A model generated the notes under the pieces. The model did not search any database, was not told where the DNA came from, and saw only the letters and a list, made by a program, of their open reading frames with translations. Both the position numbers and the translations under genes were made by a program. 64,000 nt of DNA from Copromyces sp. CBS 386.78 (lineage: Eukaryota > Ascomycota > Sordariomycetes > Sordariales > Sordariaceae), in the NCBI GenBank assembly GCA_030685235.1, contig MU839123.1, forward strand, positions 248,001-312,000. The letters are read 5' to 3'. The stretch's first letter is position 1. Each line of letters starts with the position of its first letter. This document shows, piece by piece, positions 54,481-64,000 of this stretch.

Positions 54481-56563
54481 TATACGACGGCAAGGCAACT
54501 TGTACAGGTACGTACTGTGTATACACAAGCCCGAGTGATGGTATTGGAGCTGGAAAAAAATTGCTTCTGTTCTCAAGCTGAGACAGGAAAAATAATGGAG
54601 AGTGAGGCTCTACTACCTAGGTATCATGTTCATCTAACTGCATGACTCCCCGGCAGACTTATATCCCTCGGCTACTCCAACCTGCCGAATTCAATGGTTC
54701 AGTGCTTGACATCCGCTGGGGTGGTGAGTGGTTGAGAGGTATTCTTGGCAAGCGACATCACCTCATTCACTCTCATATTTCCCATCTCAGCTTGTATCAA
54801 CCCCTACCCTTGACTTCTACCATCCTTTACGCTATGCTAATGCATGAGCATTAGTCACCGAGATCCTGTTTGCCCAGGAACTGGCTTATGAGAGAGTGAC
54901 ACTATTGACCTGGGAGTACGCTAGCTTCTACGAGCGGAAGGTGTATCACTCTGTTCAGGGATGTATCGCCGAAGATACATAGAGACGTCATCCAGAGCTG
55001 AAGTTCTCAAGGAACTGAGCACCAATGGCACCTCATGCAAGTGATGTAACACCTCAGCCTACGCCGATATTCGGTCCGTATCATTTCAGTGGATGATTGT
55101 TTCGAAATGATCATCAGCCGAAAAGCCGCAACCGCTGCGCTGGGACGAGCAGATTAACCTATCAACGCTCATTACCACCATCATGATAGCTTTCCGCAGT
55201 CCCGAGAACCCGAGCTAAGAGACCGGAAATCTTGAAAGATGCAGAGGCTGGCTGAGCGAACTGAGATGCTTATCAAAATTGTGCAAGTGATCCAGATTTT
55301 TTCGTCCAGTCACTTGTCCAATACTTGGCACCACGGGCCCAACAGCCCGGTAACCCCCTTGGTTACATCCCGTCTTTTGTTCAACCACACACCTTCTCAC
55401 TCAACGTGACATCCCGTTTCTGACTCGTCTGTGCTCATCGTTGGTCGAGCACGGGTGGGGGAGGTAACTTATTAAGGGAGAATGACAAGACGAAAAAAAA
55501 AGAAACGAGAGTCATCCTCGGCGGCACGGCACATCTTAGCAACGCGGAGATCATATACGTACCTGGCTATGTACCGCTTTTCTTCAGTCGATTAGGATAC
55601 CCCAACAAGCAAAGCCTAACACAATCCCACCAATGCTGTTACTGGAACGTTCCCAAGGAACCAGTTGATGCAAGTTGGCAAGCCTGTGATCGGTTATCAC
55701 CCCCATCAACTCGCTAGTCTAGCAGATTGGTTGAAGCCCCTGTTGGGCCCAGATGTTCCCGACGCTAAAGGGTATCCCAATTGACTGAGAAAAGCGGTAC
55801 CCGTCTGGTACCTTTGTGACCTCCCGTTCGTCTCACCAGTACCTATATACATCGTTACCTTACCTACCATAACCCCTACCTGTCACTTTTTCTAGTCCCC
55901 GAAGCAATACCAAGGCCACGGATCAGACTATCGAAAGACTACAGTAGTGTATTGTTCGTGACTGATCATCATCGCCGATGAACTATCCACAATCTTATCT
56001 CACCCATCAGTCATTGTCAAATGTCATTCTCAGGCTCCCATGCTTTTTCAAACTAGTTGGCACAGTTGGAAACGCACGCGTATCTCCACCCCATCCCATC
56101 ATCCCACACATGTGCCGCCGCCGCCGTCAGTCTGTCTGTCACATCCACTCAAAGGCAACTGAGACATTTTTTTGACATTTATTTTTGTTATTCCTCTCAA
56201 AGACATGCGCATGGAAAGCGGAAGGATCGCCCCGCTTGCTGCCCACGCGCCTGTGCCGCCCGTTCGCTCGCGCGCTCGCTCGCCAAACCTGCACTAACCT
56301 GCCAACTTCGAACCCGCTGACATGGTCCCGGGCGCCTGCCAAGATATATGATCGGCGAACTACAAGGTGATGCGTGGTGTGTAGTCAGGGTTGGTGAAGA
56401 GATGTCACCCGGTCACGGCCACGGTTATAGGGAAGGCAGGGGGAAGGGATAAGGAGCCCGGTCAGAACTGGCAAGACCGGCAAGACTGGGCAACTGTAAC
56501 CGTAACGGGGCGCCATGGACGGTACTGGTAATCATAACCGCGGACCAGAAATTTGACATTGAC

Positions 56564-56580
56564 TAGGTAGGTAGGTAGGT
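56564..56580. repeat. TAGG tetranucleotide microsatellite
   Basis: Four TAGG units in non-coding DNA. Confidence 0.8.
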
Positions 56581-59490
56581 GTCGAGAGTGAGGCCGTGAT
56601 CGGATATATTCAATCTGTGGTTAGTGCCATTCAGCTGAGTGAGATGAAGTCTTGGACAGCAACATGGCCGGTAGTTGGTGTAATACAGCTGGGAAGTGAT
56701 GTAATCGGGTATTCAGTTGCAAGCATTGGTTGGAGTGTACCTCATCTGCACATGGATGGTAATGTGAGAATCAGACAAGAGCCGAGGTACGTCCGATGAA
56801 ACGAGCATAACTGTCGAGTATGCTGAGCGTCAAGTTGATGGTTGGTAAGCTAAGTATCTGCGAAGCTCCTCGACGTAAAATCTACTCCTCGGTCGGTTTG
56901 CGCATGTCGTCAAGGCGGTCCCACGGAAGTAGGGGACGTAGTTGGCCCTGGAATACGATGTGGGAAGGACTTCACCGACTATGACTGACTATGCGAAACT
57001 GATTTTCATGTCACACCAGTTTTTGGTCAACGTATCCCCGATAATGACGACGTTTGTAATGGCTTGCTGACTGCGTGACTGGGCTGGCTGGACGGCATTC
57101 TACAAAATATTCATCAGCACCGAGGAGGTAAGTCTGAATACAAGGGGCGGACAGTCCGAGAAAATGTTCTTGACTTACTGTAATCATGAGTGTCAAGCTA
57201 GGTAGGTACATTGGCCGGTGTCTCCTGGTTAATGTGAGAACAAATAATTATGTTGGTCTGAGATCGGACGTTTTATGGTCTCATTGATGTATGGAGAATT
57301 ATGTGCTTGTCTTCATGAGGTTGGGTATTCAACTCGAAATGCGTGCAAGAAATCAGTCAACTTGGTTTTATTCCATCAACATATCTGCTGGATAAAGTTA
57401 TACATGTGACGTTACTCTCTCATATCTCTTGAATAGAATCGAGGAACCATTGTTATCACCCACTGATTGATAATGCATCTTCAAAAACCATTCCTCTTTT
57501 TGTTTAGTTCTTCAGCAGGTCCTCAACCTGCCATATAGTTATCGCTGAGTATTCTCAGGTTGAAAAGCGGGCAAGGTACTCAAGTTCTTTCACAAGGAGG
57601 AGTTGATGTCCGGTGTTCATGACACTGTGATAACTTGAATGCGAGGAAAAGTGGCTCGGTCAAGGAGATGGTGAGTTCAATAAATAGATGGAAATATAGT
57701 TAACTTCTCGGAGAGAAAGCTATGATTGTCAAGGCCACATGGCACAGGAAAAGTACCTGACAACTGTTTTGTAGTAGTATTCACATGTTTGATATTAGCT
57801 TTGGGTTCAAGGGATGACAAGCAGCCTCTGAAGTCATTTATTTTCCGAAGTGCCGACAGTTGTATGAACTTCGCCTGTGAAATATAGTCCAGAGGCTTCG
57901 CTTATGTTTTGTGCCACCTCGGTCGGTTATGTAGCGATATCCAGTGGTGAAAAAGAAAAAGCTTGTAACACGGAGGTTAAGTATTGGTCTGAAAAGAAAA
58001 ATGAAAGGTTCAGCAGTCACTCACTCCTGAGTTGTGACTCCCAGACTACCAACCTTGCCTTGTCGTGAGACTATAGATGGAAGTCCAGTAACAGAATAGA
58101 AAGTAGGCATGTAGGTGGCGAAGGAAGGCCAGGAACCATACATTGTCCAGTCCTTCAGGAAAACTTCCTGTACAATTCACATCCCCGTCCATCCATTATT
58201 GCCAGTGTCCTATCTAGAGCAGCATTCCATGGCATGAAAAAGATCCCCACAAGAATGTCCGCGGGTACAGGTAGCTTCTTCCTCCCGTGGCCCGCGCCCG
58301 GGGCCGGCAACGTTTTCCAGTGCAACGACAGGATCTCTCTCTAGAGGTACTGGGACGATCATGTAAGCCCCCAGTTCAGAACTTTCATATAACTCCAGTA
58401 GCAGACGTGGTTTGGCGTGGACCAGAAAATGCGTGGGTATTTTCGTAGGTCGCACGCAACTGGTCTCGGATTTGATTCTACTGTAGGTTTGGGCGACTGC
58501 CCTGAGCCTTTCGTCTCTTGCCTTTTTCCCTTCAGTCGCTCCTTCCTTCCATGTAAAACCTCTACCGCCTAATAGATAAAACAGGAAAGCGCACTCGAGT
58601 CCGTGAAAACTTCCCTCCCGTCGGCTCCTCTTCAGATGGTTGGAAAATGCAACCCGAGTATCAACATGTACAGTACCTGACCTTTCTTTCTGTCCTTGTT
58701 CAACCAATAATTGAGTCTTCGGATCTTAGGAACACTGCAGGACTGTAGTTTCATAGGACCTCACGAAATGAACAATATACCTTTGCTTATAGAGCTCCGG
58801 ACGTAAAGAATCACAAACAGCATACGTCTGTAACTTCGCCCACCTTGCTGAGCAGCACAGCGGACACTCGCATCCCGTACTTGAGCCTTTCTCGTTAGGG
58901 TTTCAATACAGCACTATGTCAGTCGGCTAGGGCTCGTAGTACACTCCCTCGTTAGTTCACGCCTAGACGCTTCATCGCCAAATGCTCAACGGCTTCCTTC
59001 TAATCCCTGGCCATCCTGCAACTTGTGTAAAAATCGACTCTGGAGTTACGGCACCACGGCACCACTGCACTCGGCCCTAGTTGACAAACTCGATCATAAC
59101 AAATCCCGGATCCTTACCGTTTCCCCAGGTCGTTGACACTGAAAGGTTCAGTGTCCGACACCGGTAGTTAGAGACTTCGGCCACACCGCCCGAGTGTCTA
59201 GAGTGTTACCAAAACCAGTGAGTGACTCACGTAGTAAATGGATCCTTCAAGTTCTGGAATTTCCATGCCAGAGCAGTGTGACAATATGATCACAACGGGT
59301 GGTGTACCCCATCAAAGTCACTAGAAGGGCTCTCGAAACGACCTTGTCCCCTCCAGCCATCCGCCCTTCACGACCTCTGCCGCCGTTCTCGTCTCCCCAG
59401 TCACTCCCTCGTGCCTTCGTCGGTTCGTGCAATGTGTCAAACAGCGAGTATCCTTGACACTCTAGCCGACATCTTCTCCAGGCCTCATAA

Positions 59491-59671
59491 GTATCGATAC
59501 CTAGACACTCTCCGTCGTCGACATCAGTACCGATACTTCCCTTGCTTTGATTACTCCACCGCGGTCAGTGTCATATCCTGGCCCCCCGTCCGTCTTGTTC
59601 CACTCTCTGAACACTGTATATCTCTGTATCGATACTTCTTCTTCCGCTTCCACCTCTCCAAGTACTGGTAC
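59491..59671. repeat. Cluster of four GTAYYGRTAC decamers
   Basis: GTATCGATAC (59491-59500), GTACCGATAC (59527-59536), GTATCGATAC (59626-59635) and GTACTGGTAC (59662-59671) lie within 181 bp. Two are perfect palindromes, and the other two are one-step variants. The spacing is 26, 89 and 26 bp, so the pairs are regularly arranged. Confidence 0.6.
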
Positions 59672-60945
59672 TTGACGGTTACGTTACCCTGCCTCCTCTC
59701 TTTCATCCCACCCAGCCCCATCCCAGACCAAACCTTGGAGAGGGAGGAGAGTTCCCAACAGAACGGTAGAACGTTACTCTAGCACACTGTCACGTTCCTG
59801 TCACGCACGCGGTTGCGTACTCTAACCGAACTCTAGGTAATCGGCTTCGACTCAGATCGGAGATGGGGTGGGATGTGGATTGCCCATCCATGTCTGTTGT
59901 TTATAACCCAGATGAGAAGCTTACCGATGTGTTTCGGGGCGGAGCTGCGAAAGACGCAGTGACCGATCATGTGGGTGTGGGCGAAGGGACAAACGGAGGT
60001 ATCATGATGCCCAACTCGGAATAATTGGATACCATGCAATGAGACAAAGTCTCCGGTGCTACCATGTATACCAAACATTACTCGGCCGGGGTCAAGGTTT
60101 CCGGAGGGCCAGCGGAGGGTCATGGTGTAGACGTCGCATCGTCGTCGGCTTCAACGGCACATACAGACATACCGTACGCAGATGGTGAAAACCGAGTGGA
60201 CGGAGACATCTCCGTACGTCCTCCCATGTTCCATGCGTGATATACTGCCGTGACTGCGCAAAATATCCCCCCTTGTCCATCTCCGATCGGGTACATCTTG
60301 GTTTTGCCACTCTAACTGGCCAACCGAGCAACCGAAGTTCGTAAACGGATGTTAGACTAGGGTTGAGTTTACCCCAGGGAGTGAGGGCTCAGGTTTTCGG
60401 TAAACACCCCAAGGTTTTGATAGCTGAGACAAGGGGTATCTGACCGAGTCTGATAATCTGATTCGTATGATCGCCGGTGACAGCCGAGAAAGATCTTGAT
60501 CGCACTGTTTTCCAAATCGTGAGCAAAAGTTCAATAATACTGTTCACACGCACTTACAGACCCGACCGAATATCGGAGATGAGAGACTTGCTTGGGTCAA
60601 AAGTTGCGCCTTTTATTAGATAAAATCCTGTGTTATGTCCGTTTCCTTCATTTCTTCATCAAACGCCCCAGCGCCTCGGTTGACATAAAAGGGCGCGGGG
60701 ACTTGTATCTCTCTTTCTCCTCGTCTCCTTCAACATCGTTCCTCGTTCCATGCCATCCTCCACCGGAAAGGAGTGCTGGGTATACCTGGCAGTCACCGTT
60801 GCTTTATTACAAGCCAAGAGATCAAATAAGCGGGAAGGGGCAAAAAAAAAAACACCGAGCACAGAAACTTGAAGGTATCAAGGTAACAACAAAGCAGCTT
60901 TACGCTTTCGTGGGTCTCTGAAGCCAAAACGAGGCAGGGAAATCC

Positions 60946-61949
60946 TTAGAATTGATCTGTTAAGGGGTTGACTGTCAGCGTTCGGTCGTCCGTACATATA
61001 CATAGGCAAGCAATCCAGCACATGCAAGTCTGCATATCACCCGAGCTAGGAAGAAGTAAAAAAGGAGCAAACTCACCCAAAGTCATGCTCATGCTGACAT
61101 CCGTGTTCTCCACCATCTTGGTGAACTCCTCAAAACTGATCTTGCCGTCCTTGTCAAGATCTGCCTCCATGATGGTCTTGTCGACGATCTGCTGCAGCTG
61201 CTGGTCCTTGAGGTTGCTGCCCACCATCATCTTCAGCACGATAAACAGCTCGCCGTTGCTGATGTAGCCGTCACGGTCAATGTCGTACACCTTGAAGGCG
61301 AACCGCAGCTTCTGCTCCTTGTTGCCTTTGCTCGAGAAGGCGCTCAGGCCGGATACGAATTCTTGGAAGTCGACGTCGCCGCCGCCGTCTTCGTCGAAGA
61401 TGGCGATCATTCTGGTGGCGAGAGGGTTCGTCGATATTTGCGGTAGGCTCAAGAACTCTTCGCGCTCAATGGTACCCGAGTTATCCTGTTGGACCAGAAA
61501 CCCCGCCGGTTAGCCCAAGTATTCCGACAATCACATCATCTTAAGAGACCGTTCGAGTTTTGTCTTGGCTGTATAAGATGGCGGTATGATAACGGAGGTG
61601 TAGAAACATGCCTTGTCCAACTTCATAAACCTCTTGCGCAAGCGGTCAACCTCTTCCCTGTCGACTGTACAAAAAGGTTGTGTAAGTAAAGTGACCTTGA
61701 CCAAAGCTTGAAAGGCAGGCACATAGTGCTAATAGAAGGAAAGTGGCATGCGATGTGCATCTCCCTCTTTCCGCGACCTCGTCGTAGCGGAGAGCAGCAC
61801 AGCAATAGTGCGTCGTCACCGATGCGACCAAGTTCAGGATGTCGCGGGAAATGTATGTAGCTTCAGACATATAAAGATGTCGCCGAGCGAAACGTACAGT
61901 TGGATCCCTGGACAATGTTGTCCAGGACAGAGCTGGTGGTGTTGCCCAT
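60946..61949 (-). CDS. cnb-1: Calcineurin regulatory subunit B
   Basis: Ca2+-binding regulatory subunit of the protein phosphatase calcineurin (PP2B). Exons are 61949-61898, 61664-61612, 61485-61077 and 60956-60946, giving 174 residues, the usual fungal length. Introns are 61665-61897 (233 bp), 61486-61611 (126 bp) and 60957-61076 (120 bp). It starts MGNTTSS, a myristoylation site. Four EF-hands follow, with loops [36 protein letters not shown] and [12 protein letters not shown]. It ends SMTLDQF as in other calcineurin B proteins. The second intron begins with GC (AAG|GCATGT) rather than GT; only this choice gives the conserved KLDKDNSGTI. The last coding exon is just 11 nt. Without the last splice the frame continues to a spurious 44-residue tail. 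Confidence 0.97.
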
Positions 61950-63777
61950 GGCTGCTGCTTGTGTCGTGTATGCTGGATTCTTTCGGCTGGCGGGTATCTA
62001 GTATTATTCGATGTGAACGATGCACGGGATTGTACAAATCGAGGTGCTGATCGTCGACAATTTCTCCTTGTGTTCGGATTTCTTTCCACCGCTGGTTATC
62101 GTCCTGCTAATGACAGCAATGTGCGCGGCGTGCCCAACGATGTGATGCGATGCGATTGTGATGTTGAAGCGGTAGATGGCGAAAGCGAATGGGTCGTATC
62201 GGTAGTCGCTCCTTTAGCAAGTTATTCGGGCGCTGGGTATTGGGTCAACACATGGAGCAGCAAAGGAAAAGTGTGAGGGAGGAGGTAAGGTAGGTATTCA
62301 CAGTGGTTGGAGGAATTAGGGGTTCGACTCCGGGTCGATAAGGGTCTGGACAAGGCAGGAATAAGGCTGAGATGAGATGCCGCAGTGGTGGTTGACAAAT
62401 GGTCAAGGTCCAGGTAGCTCGGGCTGTCACTAGCTGCAGTGCCGCACTCGTTGCCTCACCGAACGGCGGGGGCCACCCATTCACTCCTCCTGGGCTGACA
62501 CCAGCAGCGCAGAGCAGCCCGCATTCGCAGGCGGTTTGGCAGGCGGCCGCAGTTAGGTCCCTCTTTCGGTTTCAGTTTGGCGGTCACAGACTGGAACTGG
62601 AGGCAAAAGAGAGGCGGGCCGCGGCCTTTGGTTCGGCTGGGCAGGCGGACAGTGGGGGCAGGCACGAGGGATCGATGCGGTGGATGGTGGGGTAAAATGT
62701 GATACGCACGGGCCACTTTCTCTTCATCAGCCCATTGATTGATTCATTTCAACATGCTGCCCCCTTTCGACGGTCAGACTGTTCGCGTGCCTCCTCGTTG
62801 ACACCAAAAAAGACATTGACCGTTTTGGGGGTTTGTTGAGGGGAATGCATCACATGTGCTGCTGCACATATGATTTGCAACTCGGAATTCACTTTCATTT
62901 GACCGCGATGCATTGATAATGGTCAACTGCCTCCAATCTTCATATGATCACAAAGCTGTTGTTGAATGTCGAATGCGATATCAATGGCATGGAACTTTAA
63001 TTGATCAAAGTGGTTGTCAGGTTTGAGCACGGGATGGACTCAATTCGAGGAGCCCATGACGACCAGCAAATGCTTGCTTGCATCGTCATTCCACCAAAAG
63101 CCATTTGGTTCTGATAGTAAGAATGAAAACGAGCAAAAACATGTATCAAAATAGAATCGCTGAATTTGCGGTGCACCTCTGTAAGATTGCACGCCAATCC
63201 TTACCTTACATGACGATATTGCTCTTATCGGAGCGGGCTGGCACTGCCTTGGTCTCCAGGTTGGCAGCTTGGCTTTCACCTCAGGCGGTCGAGAGTTGGA
63301 GTCGCCGCGGGTCGGGTTGTGAGGCGCGCCCGCGTTCAAACAGTGCAGTGGCCACTGCCCGGCAGTGGTGACTGGTGCGAGTGGACGCGCAGACCATGGA
63401 CGGCCCGGGCAGTGGGCACGCTCACGTTCCCTCCCTGAAAAGCCAGCAAAGCCAGCGCGACCAGCAAAACTTCGCCCAAAACCACCCCATTCAACCCCTC
63501 CCCCCGCCATTCAGGCTTCGCAAGAACAGAGCCCAGCCAATCCGCCAAGACCGTGCATTGGCCGTCGAATCCGCCGCCAAACCAGCAAAATCTGCGCCGA
63601 AACCTCGACGACACTCCATCGAGGGACCAGATTTTGCCCATCAAAATATCACCCACGACGCGAGTTTTCCATCAAAAAACTCGACGGTTCGGTTTCGCAT
63701 GCAATCCCGCATGAGATAAAAAAAGTTTCGTCGGGGTTTCCCCAGGCCATTCTGCCGCAATTTCCCACACCTTCACC
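61950..63777. promoter_or_regulatory. Divergent promoter region calcineurin B / epl-1
   Basis: A 1.83-kb head-to-head interval, GC-rich on the epl-1 side. It includes a perfect 14-bp palindrome GCAGTGGCCACTGC (63345-63358). A tRNA-like B-box at 62309-62319 was rejected. No gene is credible here. Confidence 0.45.
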
Positions 63778-63924
63778 ATGGCGACCCGCAAGGTTCGGTA
63801 CAAGAAACTGAGTGTCAAAACACCACTTGCGGTGCTCAGAGAGGATCAAATTGAAGCCTCCGAATATGAATCACTCACTTCCGAAAACCAAATAGCCACC
63901 GGTGTCGAACAGGCCGAGGAAAAT
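63778..63924 (+). CDS. epl-1: Enhancer of polycomb-like protein 1, first exon (partial)
   Basis: N-terminal exon of the EPL1 subunit of the NuA4 histone acetyltransferase complex. The ATG at 63778 opens 49 codons, which end at a GTGAGT donor at 63925. The first intron and the rest of the gene extend past the window. The start MATRKVRYKKLSVKTPLAVL and the following REDQIEASEYESL match the highly conserved EPcA N-terminus of fungal Epl1, the part that joins Esa1, Yng2 and Eaf6 in Piccolo NuA4. The assignment rests on this short but distinctive block. Confidence 0.85.
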
Positions 63925-63964
63925 GTGAGTTGAACACCTATGTCCGATTGATCGCGACCGGGGT

Positions 63965-63982
63965 CACGTGCACGTGCACGTG
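63965..63982. promoter_or_regulatory. Three abutting CACGTG E-boxes in epl-1 intron 1
   Basis: CACGTG occurs three times without gaps, preceded by GT so that the first reads GTCACGTG, the core bound by Cbf1-type bHLH proteins. It lies 40 bp into the first intron of epl-1. Confidence 0.45.
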
Positions 63983-64000
63983 CCACCCGTTTGCCACGCC

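Larger units (their letters stand above)
54481..60945. other. Gene-poor region upstream of the epl-1/calcineurin B pair
   Basis: 6.5 kb without a credible coding sequence. Base composition varies, with a more AT-rich part around 57200-58100. It contains a GGTA microsatellite (56564-56580) and four GTAYYGRTAC sites between 59491 and 59671. Frames such as 58210-58707 (-) have no recognisable features. No structural RNA was identified. Confidence 0.5.

Noticed and set aside
55080..55135. Minus-strand TGATGA followed by CTGA
   Set aside because: No complementary terminal stem and no recognisable rRNA guide.
62300..62330. Perfect B-box-like GGTTCGACTCC
   Set aside because: The flanking bases do not form a five-pair T-stem, and no A-box or acceptor stem lies upstream.

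Overview
The window looks like nuclear DNA of a filamentous ascomycete of the Neurospora/Sordaria type. Introns are short (about 50-275 bp) with GT..CTAAC..AG signals. The proteome is fungal, with long low-complexity tracts. Several proteins are readily recognised: mitochondrial leucyl-tRNA synthetase (the gene called leu-5 in Neurospora), a 174-residue calcineurin B and an EPL1 N-terminus. Species and strain cannot be fixed from the sequence alone.

Layout. 1-1634 (-) is a methionine-permease-like transporter cut by the left edge. 3226-6260 (+) is mitochondrial leucyl-tRNA synthetase, and a 391-bp foldback MITE lies between these two genes. 6447-7795 (-) is an MTQ1/HemK-type release-factor methyltransferase, head-to-head with an AIM32-like mitochondrial Fe-S protein at 8291-9666 (+). 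9908-14030 (-) is a NEO1-type P4-ATPase, divergent from the COPII scaffold SEC16 at 15318-21649 (+). 22786-24121 (-) is the checkpoint-clamp subunit HUS1 and 24623-25468 (-) a membrane RING protein. 27097-28482 (+) is the ES2/ESS2 spliceosome protein. 29200-31512 (+) is the COQ8/ABC1 atypical kinase. 31853-32907 (-) is RRP36. 33446-35473 (+) is a NIF/FCP-type HAD protein. 35884-37533 (-) is translation elongation factor eEF1B-gamma, head-to-head with mitochondrial ribosomal protein S9 at 38335-39430 (+).

The right half is gene-poor. An 8.9-kb and an 11.4-kb stretch without convincing coding sequence flank one unrecognised 383-residue protein gene (48290-49574, +). These stretches hold two small TA-flanked inverted-repeat elements that share termini, and clusters of a GTAYYGRTAC palindrome. 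The window closes with calcineurin B (60946-61949, -) and the first exon of epl-1 (63778 onward, +).

The most notable finding is inside the second intron of the eEF1B-gamma gene: a complete box C/D snoRNA (37012-37096, -) with a terminal stem, C, D', C' and D boxes. Its 11-nt guide fits the 25S rRNA peptidyl-transferase-centre sequence methylated under direction of yeast snR38. In yeast snR38 also sits in the intron of an eEF1B-gamma gene (TEF4), so host and guest appear conserved together. Other points of interest are a GC-AG intron in calcineurin B, strong hairpins inside two introns of translation genes, an AG|GTAAG ratchet-like site in the AIM32-like intron, and altered catalytic or ligand residues in the NIF-domain and RING proteins.

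All gene models were built by hand from reading frames and splice signals. Total coding length is a multiple of three in every complete model.
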